Part shown: piece after piece, positions 21,044 through 29,345 of the stretch
Numbering within the stretch: the stretch's first letter is position 1
Layout of the letters: the number at the start of each line of letters is the position of its first letter
From: Janthinobacterium silvisoli
GTDB lineage: Bacteria; Pseudomonadota; Gammaproteobacteria; Burkholderiales; Burkholderiaceae_D
Assembly (NCBI RefSeq): GCF_014200725.1
Contig: NZ_JACHCL010000007.1
Span: 124,001-188,000, forward strand
DNA length: 64,000 nt
Direction: 5' to 3'
The notes under the pieces: generated by a model
What the model saw: the letters and a program-made list of their open reading frames with translations, nothing else
Databases searched by the model: none
What the model was told of the DNA's origin: nothing
Made by a program: the position numbers and the translations under genes

Positions 21044-21472
21044 ATGCTCTGGATTAAAGCGCTGCACATCATCTTTGTGATGTCCTGGTTCGCCGGCCTG
21101 TTTTATCTGCCGCGCATTTTCGTGAACCTGGCGATGGAAACGGAAACGGTAGCCACCGAGCGCTTGCTGCTGATGGCGCGCAAGCTCTACCGTTTCATGT
21201 CCCTGCTGATGCTGCCGGCGATGGTATTTGGCCTGATCCTGCTGTGGATGCAGTATGGCGGCGAAGGCAGCTTCAAGATGCCGGGCTGGATGCACGCCAA
21301 GCTGACTTTCGTGGTGCTGTTGATCGGCTACCACCATGCTTGCGGCGCCATCCTGCGCAAGTTTGAGAAGGGCCTCAATAAACGCAGCCATACCTGGTTC
21401 CGCTACTTCAACGAAGTGCCGGTGGTGATGCTGCTGGCCGTGGTCGTGCTGGTCGTGGTCAAGCCTTTCTAA
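21044..21472 (+). CDS. hemJ: Protoporphyrinogen IX oxidase HemJ
   Basis: The 142-residue protein has four hydrophobic spans. It starts MLWIKALHIIFVMSWFAGLF then YLPRIFV, the HemJ/UPF0093 signature, with the conserved His of LHII and the Lys of WMHAKLTF that are essential in this family. HemJ oxidises protoporphyrinogen IX in the inner membrane during heme synthesis and replaces HemG/HemY where they are missing. Gene order with proA is not informative about function. The next gene starts 10 bp after its stop. Confidence 0.9.
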   Translation: MLWIKALHIIFVMSWFAGLFYLPRIFVNLAMETETVATERLLLMARKLYRFMSLLMLPAMVFGLILLWMQYGGEGSFKMPGWMHAKLTFVVLLIGYHHACGAILRKFEKGLNKRSHTWFRYFNEVPVVMLLAVVVLVVVKPF

Positions 21473-21482
21473 CGGAGACAAA

Positions 21483-22100
21483 ATGAGTAGCAGCCAAAAT
21501 AAGACAGTGCAGTATTTTTTTGCACCCCATTCGCCATGGACTTATCTGGGCCACGCGCGCTTGATCGAAATCGCCGCCAGGACTGGCGCGCAGATCGACG
21601 TGCGGCCCTTCGACCTGGGCAAGGTCTTCAGCGTATCGGGCGGCCTGCCGCTGGCCAAGCGTGCACCGCAGCGCCAGGCCTATCGCCTGACCGAGCTGGC
21701 GCGCTGGTCGGCATTTTTGCAAGTGCCCATGAACCTGCAGCCGAAGTTTTTCCCGGTCTCGCCGGAAGCGTCGGCCAAGCTGATCATCGCTACGCGCCTG
21801 GCGCATGGCGTGGATGCTTCTTTGACGCTGGCGCATGCCATCATGCGCGGCCTGTGGGCCGAAGAGCGCAATATCGGCGATGAAGACACCCTGGTGCAGA
21901 TCGCCACGGACGCGGGTTTTGACGGCCGCCAGTTGCTGAAAACTTCGGCCACCGCCAGCGTGCAGGCCGAGTACGACGCCAACACCGAAGCGGCTACCGC
22001 CGCCAGCGTCTTCGGCTCGCCGTGGTACATCGTCGATGGCGAAGGCTATTGGGGCCAGGACAGGCTCGATTTTGTTGAGCGGGCGCTGGCAATAAAGTAA
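21483..22100 (+). CDS. 2-hydroxychromene-2-carboxylate isomerase family protein (DsbA/GST-kappa fold)
   Basis: The protein has 205 residues. It begins QYFFAPHSPWTYLGHARL, where the Ser-Pro-Trp replaces the Cys pair of DsbA, as in the GSH-dependent isomerases of aromatic breakdown and GST-kappa. The C-terminal part ASVFGSPWYIVDGEGYWGQDRLDFV is the family's cis-Pro strand region. It probably uses glutathione in the cytoplasm. No naphthalene-pathway genes are nearby, so the true substrate is open. It ends just before a perfect hairpin with a T-run. Confidence 0.88.
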   Translation: MSSSQNKTVQYFFAPHSPWTYLGHARLIEIAARTGAQIDVRPFDLGKVFSVSGGLPLAKRAPQRQAYRLTELARWSAFLQVPMNLQPKFFPVSPEASAKLIIATRLAHGVDASLTLAHAIMRGLWAEERNIGDEDTLVQIATDAGFDGRQLLKTSATASVQAEYDANTEAATAASVFGSPWYIVDGEGYWGQDRLDFVERALAIK

Positions 22101-22106
22101 ATAGTG

Positions 22107-22142
22107 CTGGGGTCAGACCCGGCGGGTCTGACCCCAGTTTTT
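22107..22142 (+). terminator. GGGGTCAGACCC-type palindromic element serving as terminator
   Basis: A perfect 14-bp stem (CTGGGGTCAGACCC / GGGTCTGACCCCAG) with loop GGC, then TTTTTG. It sits 7 bp after the isomerase stop. From memory, this core recurs in Janthinobacterium/Massilia-type intergenic regions; only one copy was noticed in this window. Confidence 0.85.
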
Positions 22143-22193
22143 GTTTGTGGGTTTTAGTAAATTGTTTTTCAACGGATAAAAGGTATCCTAATT

Positions 22194-23399
22194 ATGGCTT
22201 CATATTTTTGCCCATGCCCGCGCGGCATGGAAGCGGCGCTGGCCGAGGAACTGGGCGAGATCGCCCAGGATAGCGCAACCCTGAAGGTACACAACCAGGT
22301 ACCGGGCGGCGTGCACTGCTCGGGCGATTTGCTCGATGCCTACCGCATCAACCTGCATTCGCGCATCGCTTCGCGCGTGCTGATGCGCATGGCCCATTCC
22401 GGCTACAAGACGGAAAACGACATTTATGACCTGACCCTGGCGCAGCCTTGGGAAGACTGGTTTGGCGTACATCACACCATCCGCGTCGATGTCACGGCCG
22501 TCAAATCGCCGCTGCGCAGCCTGGAATTCACCACCCTGAAGATCAAGGATGCGATCTGCGACCGCTTCCGCGACCAGTTCAACGAGCGTCCATCGGTCAA
22601 CACCAAGACGCCGGATATGCGCATCGTCGGCTTCCTCGACGCGCACACCTTTACCGTTTACCTCGACACCTCGGGCGAGGCGCTGTTCAAGCGCGGCTGG
22701 CGTGAAGAGACGGGCGACGCGCCGCTGCGCGAAAACCTGGCAGCCGGCCTGCTGCGCGTGTCGGGCTGGAAGCCGGGCATGGTGCTGTTCGATCCGATGT
22801 GCGGTTCCGGCACCATCCTGGCCGAAGCTGCGCAAATGGTGCAGGGCATTCCGCCGGGCGCCGCGCGCCAGTTCGCCTTTGAAAACTTTCATGATTTTGA
22901 CCCGGCGCCGTGGAACGCCATGAAGAATGCCATCAAGGCAAATCCATTGCTAGCCGAACCGACGATTTTCGGCAGCGATATCTCGGGTGACATGGTGGCC
23001 ATGACGCGTCACAACCTGCGTTGCGCCGGTGTGCGTTTTGACGTGCCGCTCAAGCAGATCGAGGCGCAGGAAGTCAAACCGCCGAGCGACGTGGCCGGCA
23101 TCATGCTGACCAACCCACCGTACGGCGAGCGTATCGGCGTGCGTGGCGACAGCACCATCCCGGAAGATGAATTGTCGACCTCGTTCTACTCGGCCATGGG
23201 CACTACCCTGAAGCAGCGCTTCGCCGGCTGGACGGTATTCCTGTTCACGGCCGACCTGGGCTTGCCGAAGCTGCTGCGTCTGAAGGAAGCACGCAAGACG
23301 CCATTCTTCAACGGTGCGCTGGAATGCCGCTTGTTCCGCTTTGATATGGTGGCGGGCTACAACCGCCGTGAAGAAGCAAAGCCCAAGCCACAGCAGTAA
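22194..23399 (+). CDS. THUMP-domain class I SAM-dependent RNA methyltransferase (RlmL N-domain type)
   Basis: The protein has 401 residues. The N-terminal third is a ferredoxin-like plus THUMP RNA-binding region (CPRGMEAALAEELGEI). The C-terminal part is a Rossmann methyltransferase with FDPMCGSGTILAEAA (SAM pocket) near 200-215 and the catalytic NPPYGERIG near 305, typical of N2-guanine methyltransferases. It resembles the N-terminal half of E. coli RlmL, which makes m2G2445 in 23S rRNA. The exact position modified is inferred from family. Confidence 0.9.
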   Translation: MASYFCPCPRGMEAALAEELGEIAQDSATLKVHNQVPGGVHCSGDLLDAYRINLHSRIASRVLMRMAHSGYKTENDIYDLTLAQPWEDWFGVHHTIRVDVTAVKSPLRSLEFTTLKIKDAICDRFRDQFNERPSVNTKTPDMRIVGFLDAHTFTVYLDTSGEALFKRGWREETGDAPLRENLAAGLLRVSGWKPGMVLFDPMCGSGTILAEAAQMVQGIPPGAARQFAFENFHDFDPAPWNAMKNAIKANPLLAEPTIFGSDISGDMVAMTRHNLRCAGVRFDVPLKQIEAQEVKPPSDVAGIMLTNPPYGERIGVRGDSTIPEDELSTSFYSAMGTTLKQRFAGWTVFLFTADLGLPKLLRLKEARKTPFFNGALECRLFRFDMVAGYNRREEAKPKPQQ

Positions 23400-23475
23400 G
23401 CACTTGCCACAATAGTACACTCGCAGCAAAACCGCGCGGGCCGATCCCGGTCCGCGCCGCCACTTTGGATTTAGC

Positions 23476-24756
23476 ATGTTTCCCACCCCGCCGGCCAATG
23501 TGCCGCCAGATCCGGTCACGCCGGTGCCGCCTCCGACTCCCAGCCATATGGCGCCGTTGAGCAGGGGGGCGCTGGCGACGATGCTGGCCGGCTTGTCGAT
23601 GCTGGGACCATTGTCGATCGACACCTATCTGCCCGCCTTCAGCAATATCCAGAGCACCTTGCAGGCGTCGCCGCTGGAAGTGCAGCAGTCGCTGACGTTT
23701 TACATGCTGGCCTTTGCCGGCATGGTGCTGTGGCATGGCGCGATCTCCGATACCTTCGGCAGGCGCAACGTGATCCTCGTGTCGCTGGTGATGTTTGCCA
23801 TCGGCTCGCTGGGCTGCGCCTCGGCCCATACCGTGCATTACCTGTGGTTCTTCCGTATTTTGCAGGGTGTGTCGGCAGGGGCGGGGGTGGTGATCAGCCG
23901 CGCCATCATCCGCGACCTGTATGCAGATACGGCGGCGGCGCGCCTGCTGTCGCTGGTAACGATGATTTTTTCCATCGCCCCGGCCGTCGCGCCCGTGCTG
24001 GGTGGCTGGATCGTGGTCTGGTTCGACTGGCGTACGATTTTCCTGTTCCTGGCGGCTTACACGGTGATCCTGCTGGCGTTCTGCTACTGGCGCCTGCCCG
24101 AGACGCTGCCTATGGAAAAGCGCCAGCCTTTCAATCCGCGCTTCCTGGCGTCGAGCTATGGCGAGATCCTGCGCTCACCGCTGTTTCATATCAAGGCCGG
24201 TATCGTGGCCCTCAATTTCGCCGGCCTGTTCCTGTTCATCACGGCCGCGCCGGAAATGCTGCCCAAGCAGTTGGGCCTGGCGCCGCCCCAGTTTGGCTGG
24301 ATGTTCATTCCCTGCGTCAGCGGCATCTTCCTGGGTGCGCTGGCGGCCAACCGCATCGCTGGCAAGATCACGTTTGCGCGCCAGATCGGCATCGGCTTTG
24401 CCTTCCTGCTGGGTGCTTCCAGCGTCAACGTGGTATTCCACCTGTTCTTGCCGCCAGCCTTGCCATGGACGGTGCTGCCATTGTTCTTCTACACCTTCGG
24501 CATGTCGCTGGTGGGGCCGGGCGCGACCTTGCTGGCGCTCGACCTGTTCCCGCATATCCGCGGTACGGTGGCGTCGTGCCAGTCGTTTGCCAGCACCCTG
24601 CTGGGCGCGGTGGTGGCCGGCGTCATCTCGCCGCTGCTGTCCGGTTCCGTCCTGTGGCTGGCGTCGGGCCAACTGGCGTTTACGGGACTGGCTTTGGCGC
24701 TATGGATGATTTCGCGCCGCTTCCGCCACCGCTTGCTGGGCTCCGTCAAACGATAA
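23476..24756 (+). CDS. Bcr/CflA family multidrug efflux MFS transporter
   Basis: The protein has 426 residues and about 12 hydrophobic segments. A Pro-rich cytoplasmic N-terminus is followed by LSMLGPLSIDTYLPAF, the hallmark of Bcr/CflA-type drug:proton antiporters. The MFS loop motif is GAISDTFGRRNVIL, and SAGAGVVISRAIIRDLYA follows in the antiporter helix. It should export drugs or small metabolites across the inner membrane. It stands alone between an RNA methyltransferase gene and a signalling block. Confidence 0.9.
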   Translation: MFPTPPANVPPDPVTPVPPPTPSHMAPLSRGALATMLAGLSMLGPLSIDTYLPAFSNIQSTLQASPLEVQQSLTFYMLAFAGMVLWHGAISDTFGRRNVILVSLVMFAIGSLGCASAHTVHYLWFFRILQGVSAGAGVVISRAIIRDLYADTAAARLLSLVTMIFSIAPAVAPVLGGWIVVWFDWRTIFLFLAAYTVILLAFCYWRLPETLPMEKRQPFNPRFLASSYGEILRSPLFHIKAGIVALNFAGLFLFITAAPEMLPKQLGLAPPQFGWMFIPCVSGIFLGALAANRIAGKITFARQIGIGFAFLLGASSVNVVFHLFLPPALPWTVLPLFFYTFGMSLVGPGATLLALDLFPHIRGTVASCQSFASTLLGAVVAGVISPLLSGSVLWLASGQLAFTGLALALWMISRRFRHRLLGSVKR

Positions 24757-24948
24757 AGGTTTTGTTGGATAACGGTGGATTTATTTCAACTTGGTTTTCT
24801 ATATTGCAAGTAATGTACGGCGCTTAATGATACTATGGCTTTTTTACGGCATCCTCTCGGGCAGTAGATTTTTGGCAAGCAGGAGTGGAGGATTCCTCTG
24901 AACGTGGCCGCGCTTCGCAGCTGAGCGCTCTTCCTTTTTGAACCGGCA

Positions 24949-27132
24949 ATGCCTGATACGATGCATCAATCCGATCAAGATATACGCAATCGCCTGCTGA
25001 TTGCCCGTCTGCCGGCCATGCCGCAGATCCTCATCAAACTGATCGCTCACCTGCAGGCCGACGATGCGGGCATGCCCGAACTGGCCGCCCTGATCGCCAA
25101 GGATGCTGGAATGACCAGCAAGATCCTGGGCGTGGCCAACAGTTCGGCGTATCACCGCCTTGGCCGCAGCGTCAGCCTGGAGCAGTCGCTGGTTTCGCTG
25201 GGCACCGACATGATCAAGACCCTGGTGATCAGCGAATCGGTATTCCAGACCTTTAACAGCTTCCCCCATTCCGGCAGCACCGATCTGCGCGCCTTCTGGA
25301 AAAGCTCACTCTCGGCCGCGGTCATGGCGCGTGCGATTGCCAAGGCCATGGCTTATCCGCAGGCCGAGGAAGCCTATCTGGCGGGCCTGCTGCACAATGT
25401 GGGCCGATTGGCCCTGCTGGCCACGGCGCCCAAGGAATATGCCTACAATTTCACGGCGCGCGACGATGCGGCGCTGTGTGCGGTGGAGCAGCGCACCCTG
25501 CAAATCACGCATGCCGAAGCGGGCGCCTGGCTGATCGAACGCTGGCGCCTCGATTCCTTCCTGGCCGACAGCGTGCTGTATCACCATGAGCCGCTGGCGC
25601 GCCTGGAGGCCAGCCATCCCTTGATACGCATCGTGCGCCTGGCGCATCTGCTGTGCTGCCACGCCGACGATGCCGAATCGATCGCGCAGGCACGCCAGTT
25701 GTGCGGTGTCGAGGAAGAGGTGCTCGATGCGATTGCCAGCAGCGCCGTGCGCCAGGTGGAACAGTCGGCGCAGCACCTGGGGATCGATCTGGCCGGCGCC
25801 GACGATATCGCCACGCCGCCCGCTTATGCGCCGCCGCCCGTCGACCCGGTGCAGCAGCGCCTGTCCGAAGACGTACGCAATATGGTGCTGGTGTCCGAGG
25901 TGGGCCAGACCTTCGCCCGGCAGCAGGGCGAGACCAGCCTGTTCGAGGCGATCACGCGCTCGGCGCGCATCCTGTTCGATTTCGAGACCACCGTCATCCT
26001 GCTGGAAAACGCCACCGGCCATGCGCTGGTGGGCGTGGCGGCTGGTGAACAGCAGCAGCGCCTGGCCGGTTTTTCAGTGCCGCTGGCGAACAGCGGTCCG
26101 CTGGCCGCGTCGGCACTGGAATGCCGTTTGACCTTTTTGAAGCGCGATATGCCGGGGCTGGGCATCGTCGAAGAACAGTTGTTCCGCATTCTCGGTACCG
26201 ATAGCCTGGTGTGCCTGCCTTTGGTGTCGGGCCAGCGCAGCCTGGGCGTGCTGATTGGCGGCGTGGCGGCCTGGCAGATTCCCGCCAGCCAGAAGCGCGA
26301 AGGCTTTTTGCGCGCCTACGGCAACCAGGCCGCCAGCGCACTGGAAGCGGCCGTCAGTGCACGCGGCCATGCGCGGCGCCAGCTCGATCACGTGGCTGAG
26401 GAATACCGCGAAGCGTCGCGCCGCGTGGTGCATGAAGTCAATAATCCGCTGTCGATCATCAAGAATTATTTGGGCGTACTCGATAACAAGCTGGCGAAAC
26501 AGGAGCCGGTGGTGGGCGAGATGGCGATCCTGAATGAAGAGATCGACCGCGTTGGCCATTTGATCCACGGCCTGGCCGACCTGCAGCCGGTGGTGGCAAA
26601 CGGCGTGAGCAATTGCGCGCGCGTGGTCGACGACGTGCTGCGCCTGTTCCGCGCCACCGACTTCCTGCCGGCGAAAATCGAGGTGCTGACGCATATGCAC
26701 GATGCACCGTGCGACGTCGCGGCGGACGCCGACACCCTCAAGCAGATTTTGCTGAACCTGCTCAAGAACGCCATCGAGGCACTGCCCGATGGCGGGCGCA
26801 TCGAGGTGCGCAACCGTGGCCACGTCAACCGCGACCGGCGCTTGTATCTGGAGCTGTGCGTGAGCGATAACGGTACTGGTCTCGCGCCCGAGGTGCTGGC
26901 CAATCTGTTTTCTCCCGTGCGCAGCCATAAGGATGGTGCACACCATGGCTTGGGCTTGTCCATCGTGCATGAACTGGTCACCCGCCTGCATGGCGTGATT
27001 GGCTGCCGCAGCAGCAAGTCCGGTACCTCGTTTGAAATCCTGCTGCCACTGGCGCAGAACGGTGTCATTGCCTTTCCAGGCACTGGTGCTGTTGCCGTGC
27101 CAGCACTCGGTAACACCGCCCTGTTTTCGTAA
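24949..27132 (+). CDS. HDOD-GAF-histidine kinase hybrid sensor protein
   Basis: The protein has 727 residues and no membrane span. Residues about 15-230 form an HDOD domain (AKDAGMTSKILGVANSSAY, EAYLAGLLHNVGRLAL). Residues about 310-465 look like a GAF sensor. A HisKA-like helix follows with RRVVHEVNNPLSIIKNYL (H495), then an ATPase domain with N-box NLLKNAIEALPDGG, G1 DNGTGLAP and G2 HHGLGLSIVHEL. It should be a cytoplasmic autokinase. The next gene, 5 bp on, starts with a receiver domain and is the likely phospho-acceptor. ATG 24961 is another possible start. Confidence 0.9.
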   Translation: MPDTMHQSDQDIRNRLLIARLPAMPQILIKLIAHLQADDAGMPELAALIAKDAGMTSKILGVANSSAYHRLGRSVSLEQSLVSLGTDMIKTLVISESVFQTFNSFPHSGSTDLRAFWKSSLSAAVMARAIAKAMAYPQAEEAYLAGLLHNVGRLALLATAPKEYAYNFTARDDAALCAVEQRTLQITHAEAGAWLIERWRLDSFLADSVLYHHEPLARLEASHPLIRIVRLAHLLCCHADDAESIAQARQLCGVEEEVLDAIASSAVRQVEQSAQHLGIDLAGADDIATPPAYAPPPVDPVQQRLSEDVRNMVLVSEVGQTFARQQGETSLFEAITRSARILFDFETTVILLENATGHALVGVAAGEQQQRLAGFSVPLANSGPLAASALECRLTFLKRDMPGLGIVEEQLFRILGTDSLVCLPLVSGQRSLGVLIGGVAAWQIPASQKREGFLRAYGNQAASALEAAVSARGHARRQLDHVAEEYREASRRVVHEVNNPLSIIKNYLGVLDNKLAKQEPVVGEMAILNEEIDRVGHLIHGLADLQPVVANGVSNCARVVDDVLRLFRATDFLPAKIEVLTHMHDAPCDVAADADTLKQILLNLLKNAIEALPDGGRIEVRNRGHVNRDRRLYLELCVSDNGTGLAPEVLANLFSPVRSHKDGAHHGLGLSIVHELVTRLHGVIGCRSSKSGTSFEILLPLAQNGVIAFPGTGAVAVPALGNTALFS

Positions 27133-27137
27133 CGTCC

Positions 27138-29342
27138 ATGAACTCCACCGCTACCCCGCTCGACCTTGAGAATTGCCCGCGTATCCTGCTGGTCGACGAT
27201 GAACCCCGGCTGCTCGCTTCCCTGCATGAATTGCTGAAGGACCGTGGCTATCAGCTTTACACGGCGACCTGCGGCAGCGAGGCGCTGGCGCAGCTGGCAA
27301 AATTGCGCTTCGACCTGATTCTGCTGGACTTGCGCCTGCCCGACATGAGCGGCCATGAAATCATGGACCACATCAACCGGCGCGGCATCGAGGGCGATGT
27401 GATCGTGATGAGTGGCGACGTCGGTATCGAGGCTGCCATCGGTGCGCTGAAGCGCGGTGCCTATGATTATCTGCGCAAGCCCTACAGCCATGAGGAACTG
27501 CTTAAAACGGTGGAAAATGCGCTGCAAAAGCGCAAGCTGGCGCAGGAAAACGCGCGCATCGCCTCGCAGCTGGAAACCTCGGAAAAGATGTACCGCTACC
27601 TGGTCGACAGCTCGCCCGATATCATCTATACCCTGAACCATGAAGGGCGCATCACCTTCATCAATGACCGCGTGCAGCAGATCCTGGGCTTTAGCCGCGA
27701 AGAGCTGATCGGCAGCCATTATTCCATCCTCGTGCACGATGAAGACCAGGAGCGCGCGCGTTACGCCTTCAATGAAAGGCGCCCGGACGACCGCGCTTCG
27801 CGCAATGTTGAACTGCGCCTGAAGTGCCATAGCGGCGGCGGCAGCGACCGCACTTTCAACAATACCCTGATGACGATACCGCTGACCTCGATCGGCGTGC
27901 ATGGCGCCGATCACGAAGCGCGCAAGCAAGAGTATTTCGGCACCTATGGCGTGGCGCGCGACATCACTGACCGCAAGCGCGCCGAAGAAGTCATCTCTTA
28001 CCAGGCTTACCACGATATCCTGACGGACCTGCCGAACCGCATGCTGTTCAAGGACCGCCTGGGCCTGGCCGTGATCCAGGCGCGCCGCAAGCTGACGGAA
28101 CTGGCCGTGATGTTCATCGATCTGGACCGCTTCAAGCTGGTCAACGACACGCTGGGCCATGTGAAGGGCGATGAATTGCTGCAGCAGGTGGCGTTAAGGC
28201 TGAAGGATTGTTTGCGCCGCGGCGACACGCTGGCGCGCCAGGGCGGCGATGAATTCACCATCGTACTACCGGAATTGCGCGACCGCCAGGATGCGCGCAC
28301 CATCGCCGACAAGTTCCTCGAATGCCTGCACCAGCCTTTCGACCTCGATGGCAACCAGGTGCATATCTCGGCTTCGATCGGCATCGCCATCTATCCGGGC
28401 GATGGCGAAACCATCGACGAACTTCTGCGCCATGCCGACATCGCCATGTACCAGGTCAAGGCGCTGGGCAAGAATGGCCATAGTTTTTATCACGAGTCGA
28501 TGCTCGATGTGTCGCACCAGAAGATCGCGCTGGAACAAAGCCTGCGCAAGGCGCTGGAACTGAACCAGCTGGAGATGTATTACCAGCCGCAGGTGGACGT
28601 GACGACGGGCCGCATCGTCGGCGCGGAAGGCTTGATGCGCTGGAACCACCCGCAGCGCGGCTTGCTGACGGCGGGCGAATTCCTGCCGTTTGCCGAAGAC
28701 AATGGCTTGATGCTGCCGATCTCGGACTGGATGCTGGGCGCGCTGTGCCGCGACCTGCTGCAGTGGAATGCCGCCGGCGGCGAATCGGTGCGCTTGTCGC
28801 TGAACCTGTCGCCGCAATATCTGGACCGTGGCGACTTTTTCGAGAAGATGCGGGGCGCTTTGATACGCTATGGCATCGCACCGGAAAAGATCGAAGTGGA
28901 AATCACCGAAAACATCTGCATCCGCAATCCGCAGTATGCGATCGAACAGTTGAACAAGCTGTGCCAGTTGGGTGTGTCGGTGGCCATCGACGATTTCGGC
29001 ACCGGTTATTCTTCGCTGTCGTACCTGCACCGCTTCCCGATCCACACGATCAAGATCGACCAGTCGTTTGTGAAGGAAATCCACGACGAGCACGGGCACT
29101 ATCCCGTCATCCTGGCGATCATCTCGATTGCGCGCGGGCTGGGCTTGCACCTGATTGCCGAGGGCGTGGAAACGGAAGGTCAGGCGCGCTATCTGCAGGA
29201 CAAAGGCTGCACCACGATGCAGGGCTATCTGTATCACCGGCCGATTTCGCTATCGAGTTTCATGGCCGTGCTGGAAGAGCAGAACCGCCTGATCGCCGGT
29301 GCGGCACCAGCGCTGCAGCCGCCGCTGGCCATCGAAGCCTGA
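27138..29342 (+). CDS. Response regulator with REC-PAS-GGDEF-EAL domains
   Basis: The protein has 734 residues. The receiver has DD at 20-21, phospho-acceptor D64 (ILLDLRLPD) and K114. PAS covers about 150-270 (DSSPDIIYTLNHEGRITFIN). The GGDEF domain keeps GGDEF at 369-373, with an RRGD inhibitory site 360-363 placed exactly 5 residues before. The EAL domain reads EGL (497-499) instead of EAL but keeps NLSPQYL, EITEN, DDFGTGYSSL, IKIDQSF, EGVETEG and the late Gln. It should make and degrade c-di-GMP in response to the kinase encoded 5 bp upstream. Confidence 0.92.
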   Translation: MNSTATPLDLENCPRILLVDDEPRLLASLHELLKDRGYQLYTATCGSEALAQLAKLRFDLILLDLRLPDMSGHEIMDHINRRGIEGDVIVMSGDVGIEAAIGALKRGAYDYLRKPYSHEELLKTVENALQKRKLAQENARIASQLETSEKMYRYLVDSSPDIIYTLNHEGRITFINDRVQQILGFSREELIGSHYSILVHDEDQERARYAFNERRPDDRASRNVELRLKCHSGGGSDRTFNNTLMTIPLTSIGVHGADHEARKQEYFGTYGVARDITDRKRAEEVISYQAYHDILTDLPNRMLFKDRLGLAVIQARRKLTELAVMFIDLDRFKLVNDTLGHVKGDELLQQVALRLKDCLRRGDTLARQGGDEFTIVLPELRDRQDARTIADKFLECLHQPFDLDGNQVHISASIGIAIYPGDGETIDELLRHADIAMYQVKALGKNGHSFYHESMLDVSHQKIALEQSLRKALELNQLEMYYQPQVDVTTGRIVGAEGLMRWNHPQRGLLTAGEFLPFAEDNGLMLPISDWMLGALCRDLLQWNAAGGESVRLSLNLSPQYLDRGDFFEKMRGALIRYGIAPEKIEVEITENICIRNPQYAIEQLNKLCQLGVSVAIDDFGTGYSSLSYLHRFPIHTIKIDQSFVKEIHDEHGHYPVILAIISIARGLGLHLIAEGVETEGQARYLQDKGCTTMQGYLYHRPISLSSFMAVLEEQNRLIAGAAPALQPPLAIEA

Positions 29343-29345
29343 TGT

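Noticed and set aside
26466..28160. 564-codon minus-strand frame opposite the kinase and GGDEF-EAL genes
   Set aside because: It spans two well-supported plus-strand genes and has no recognisable domain.
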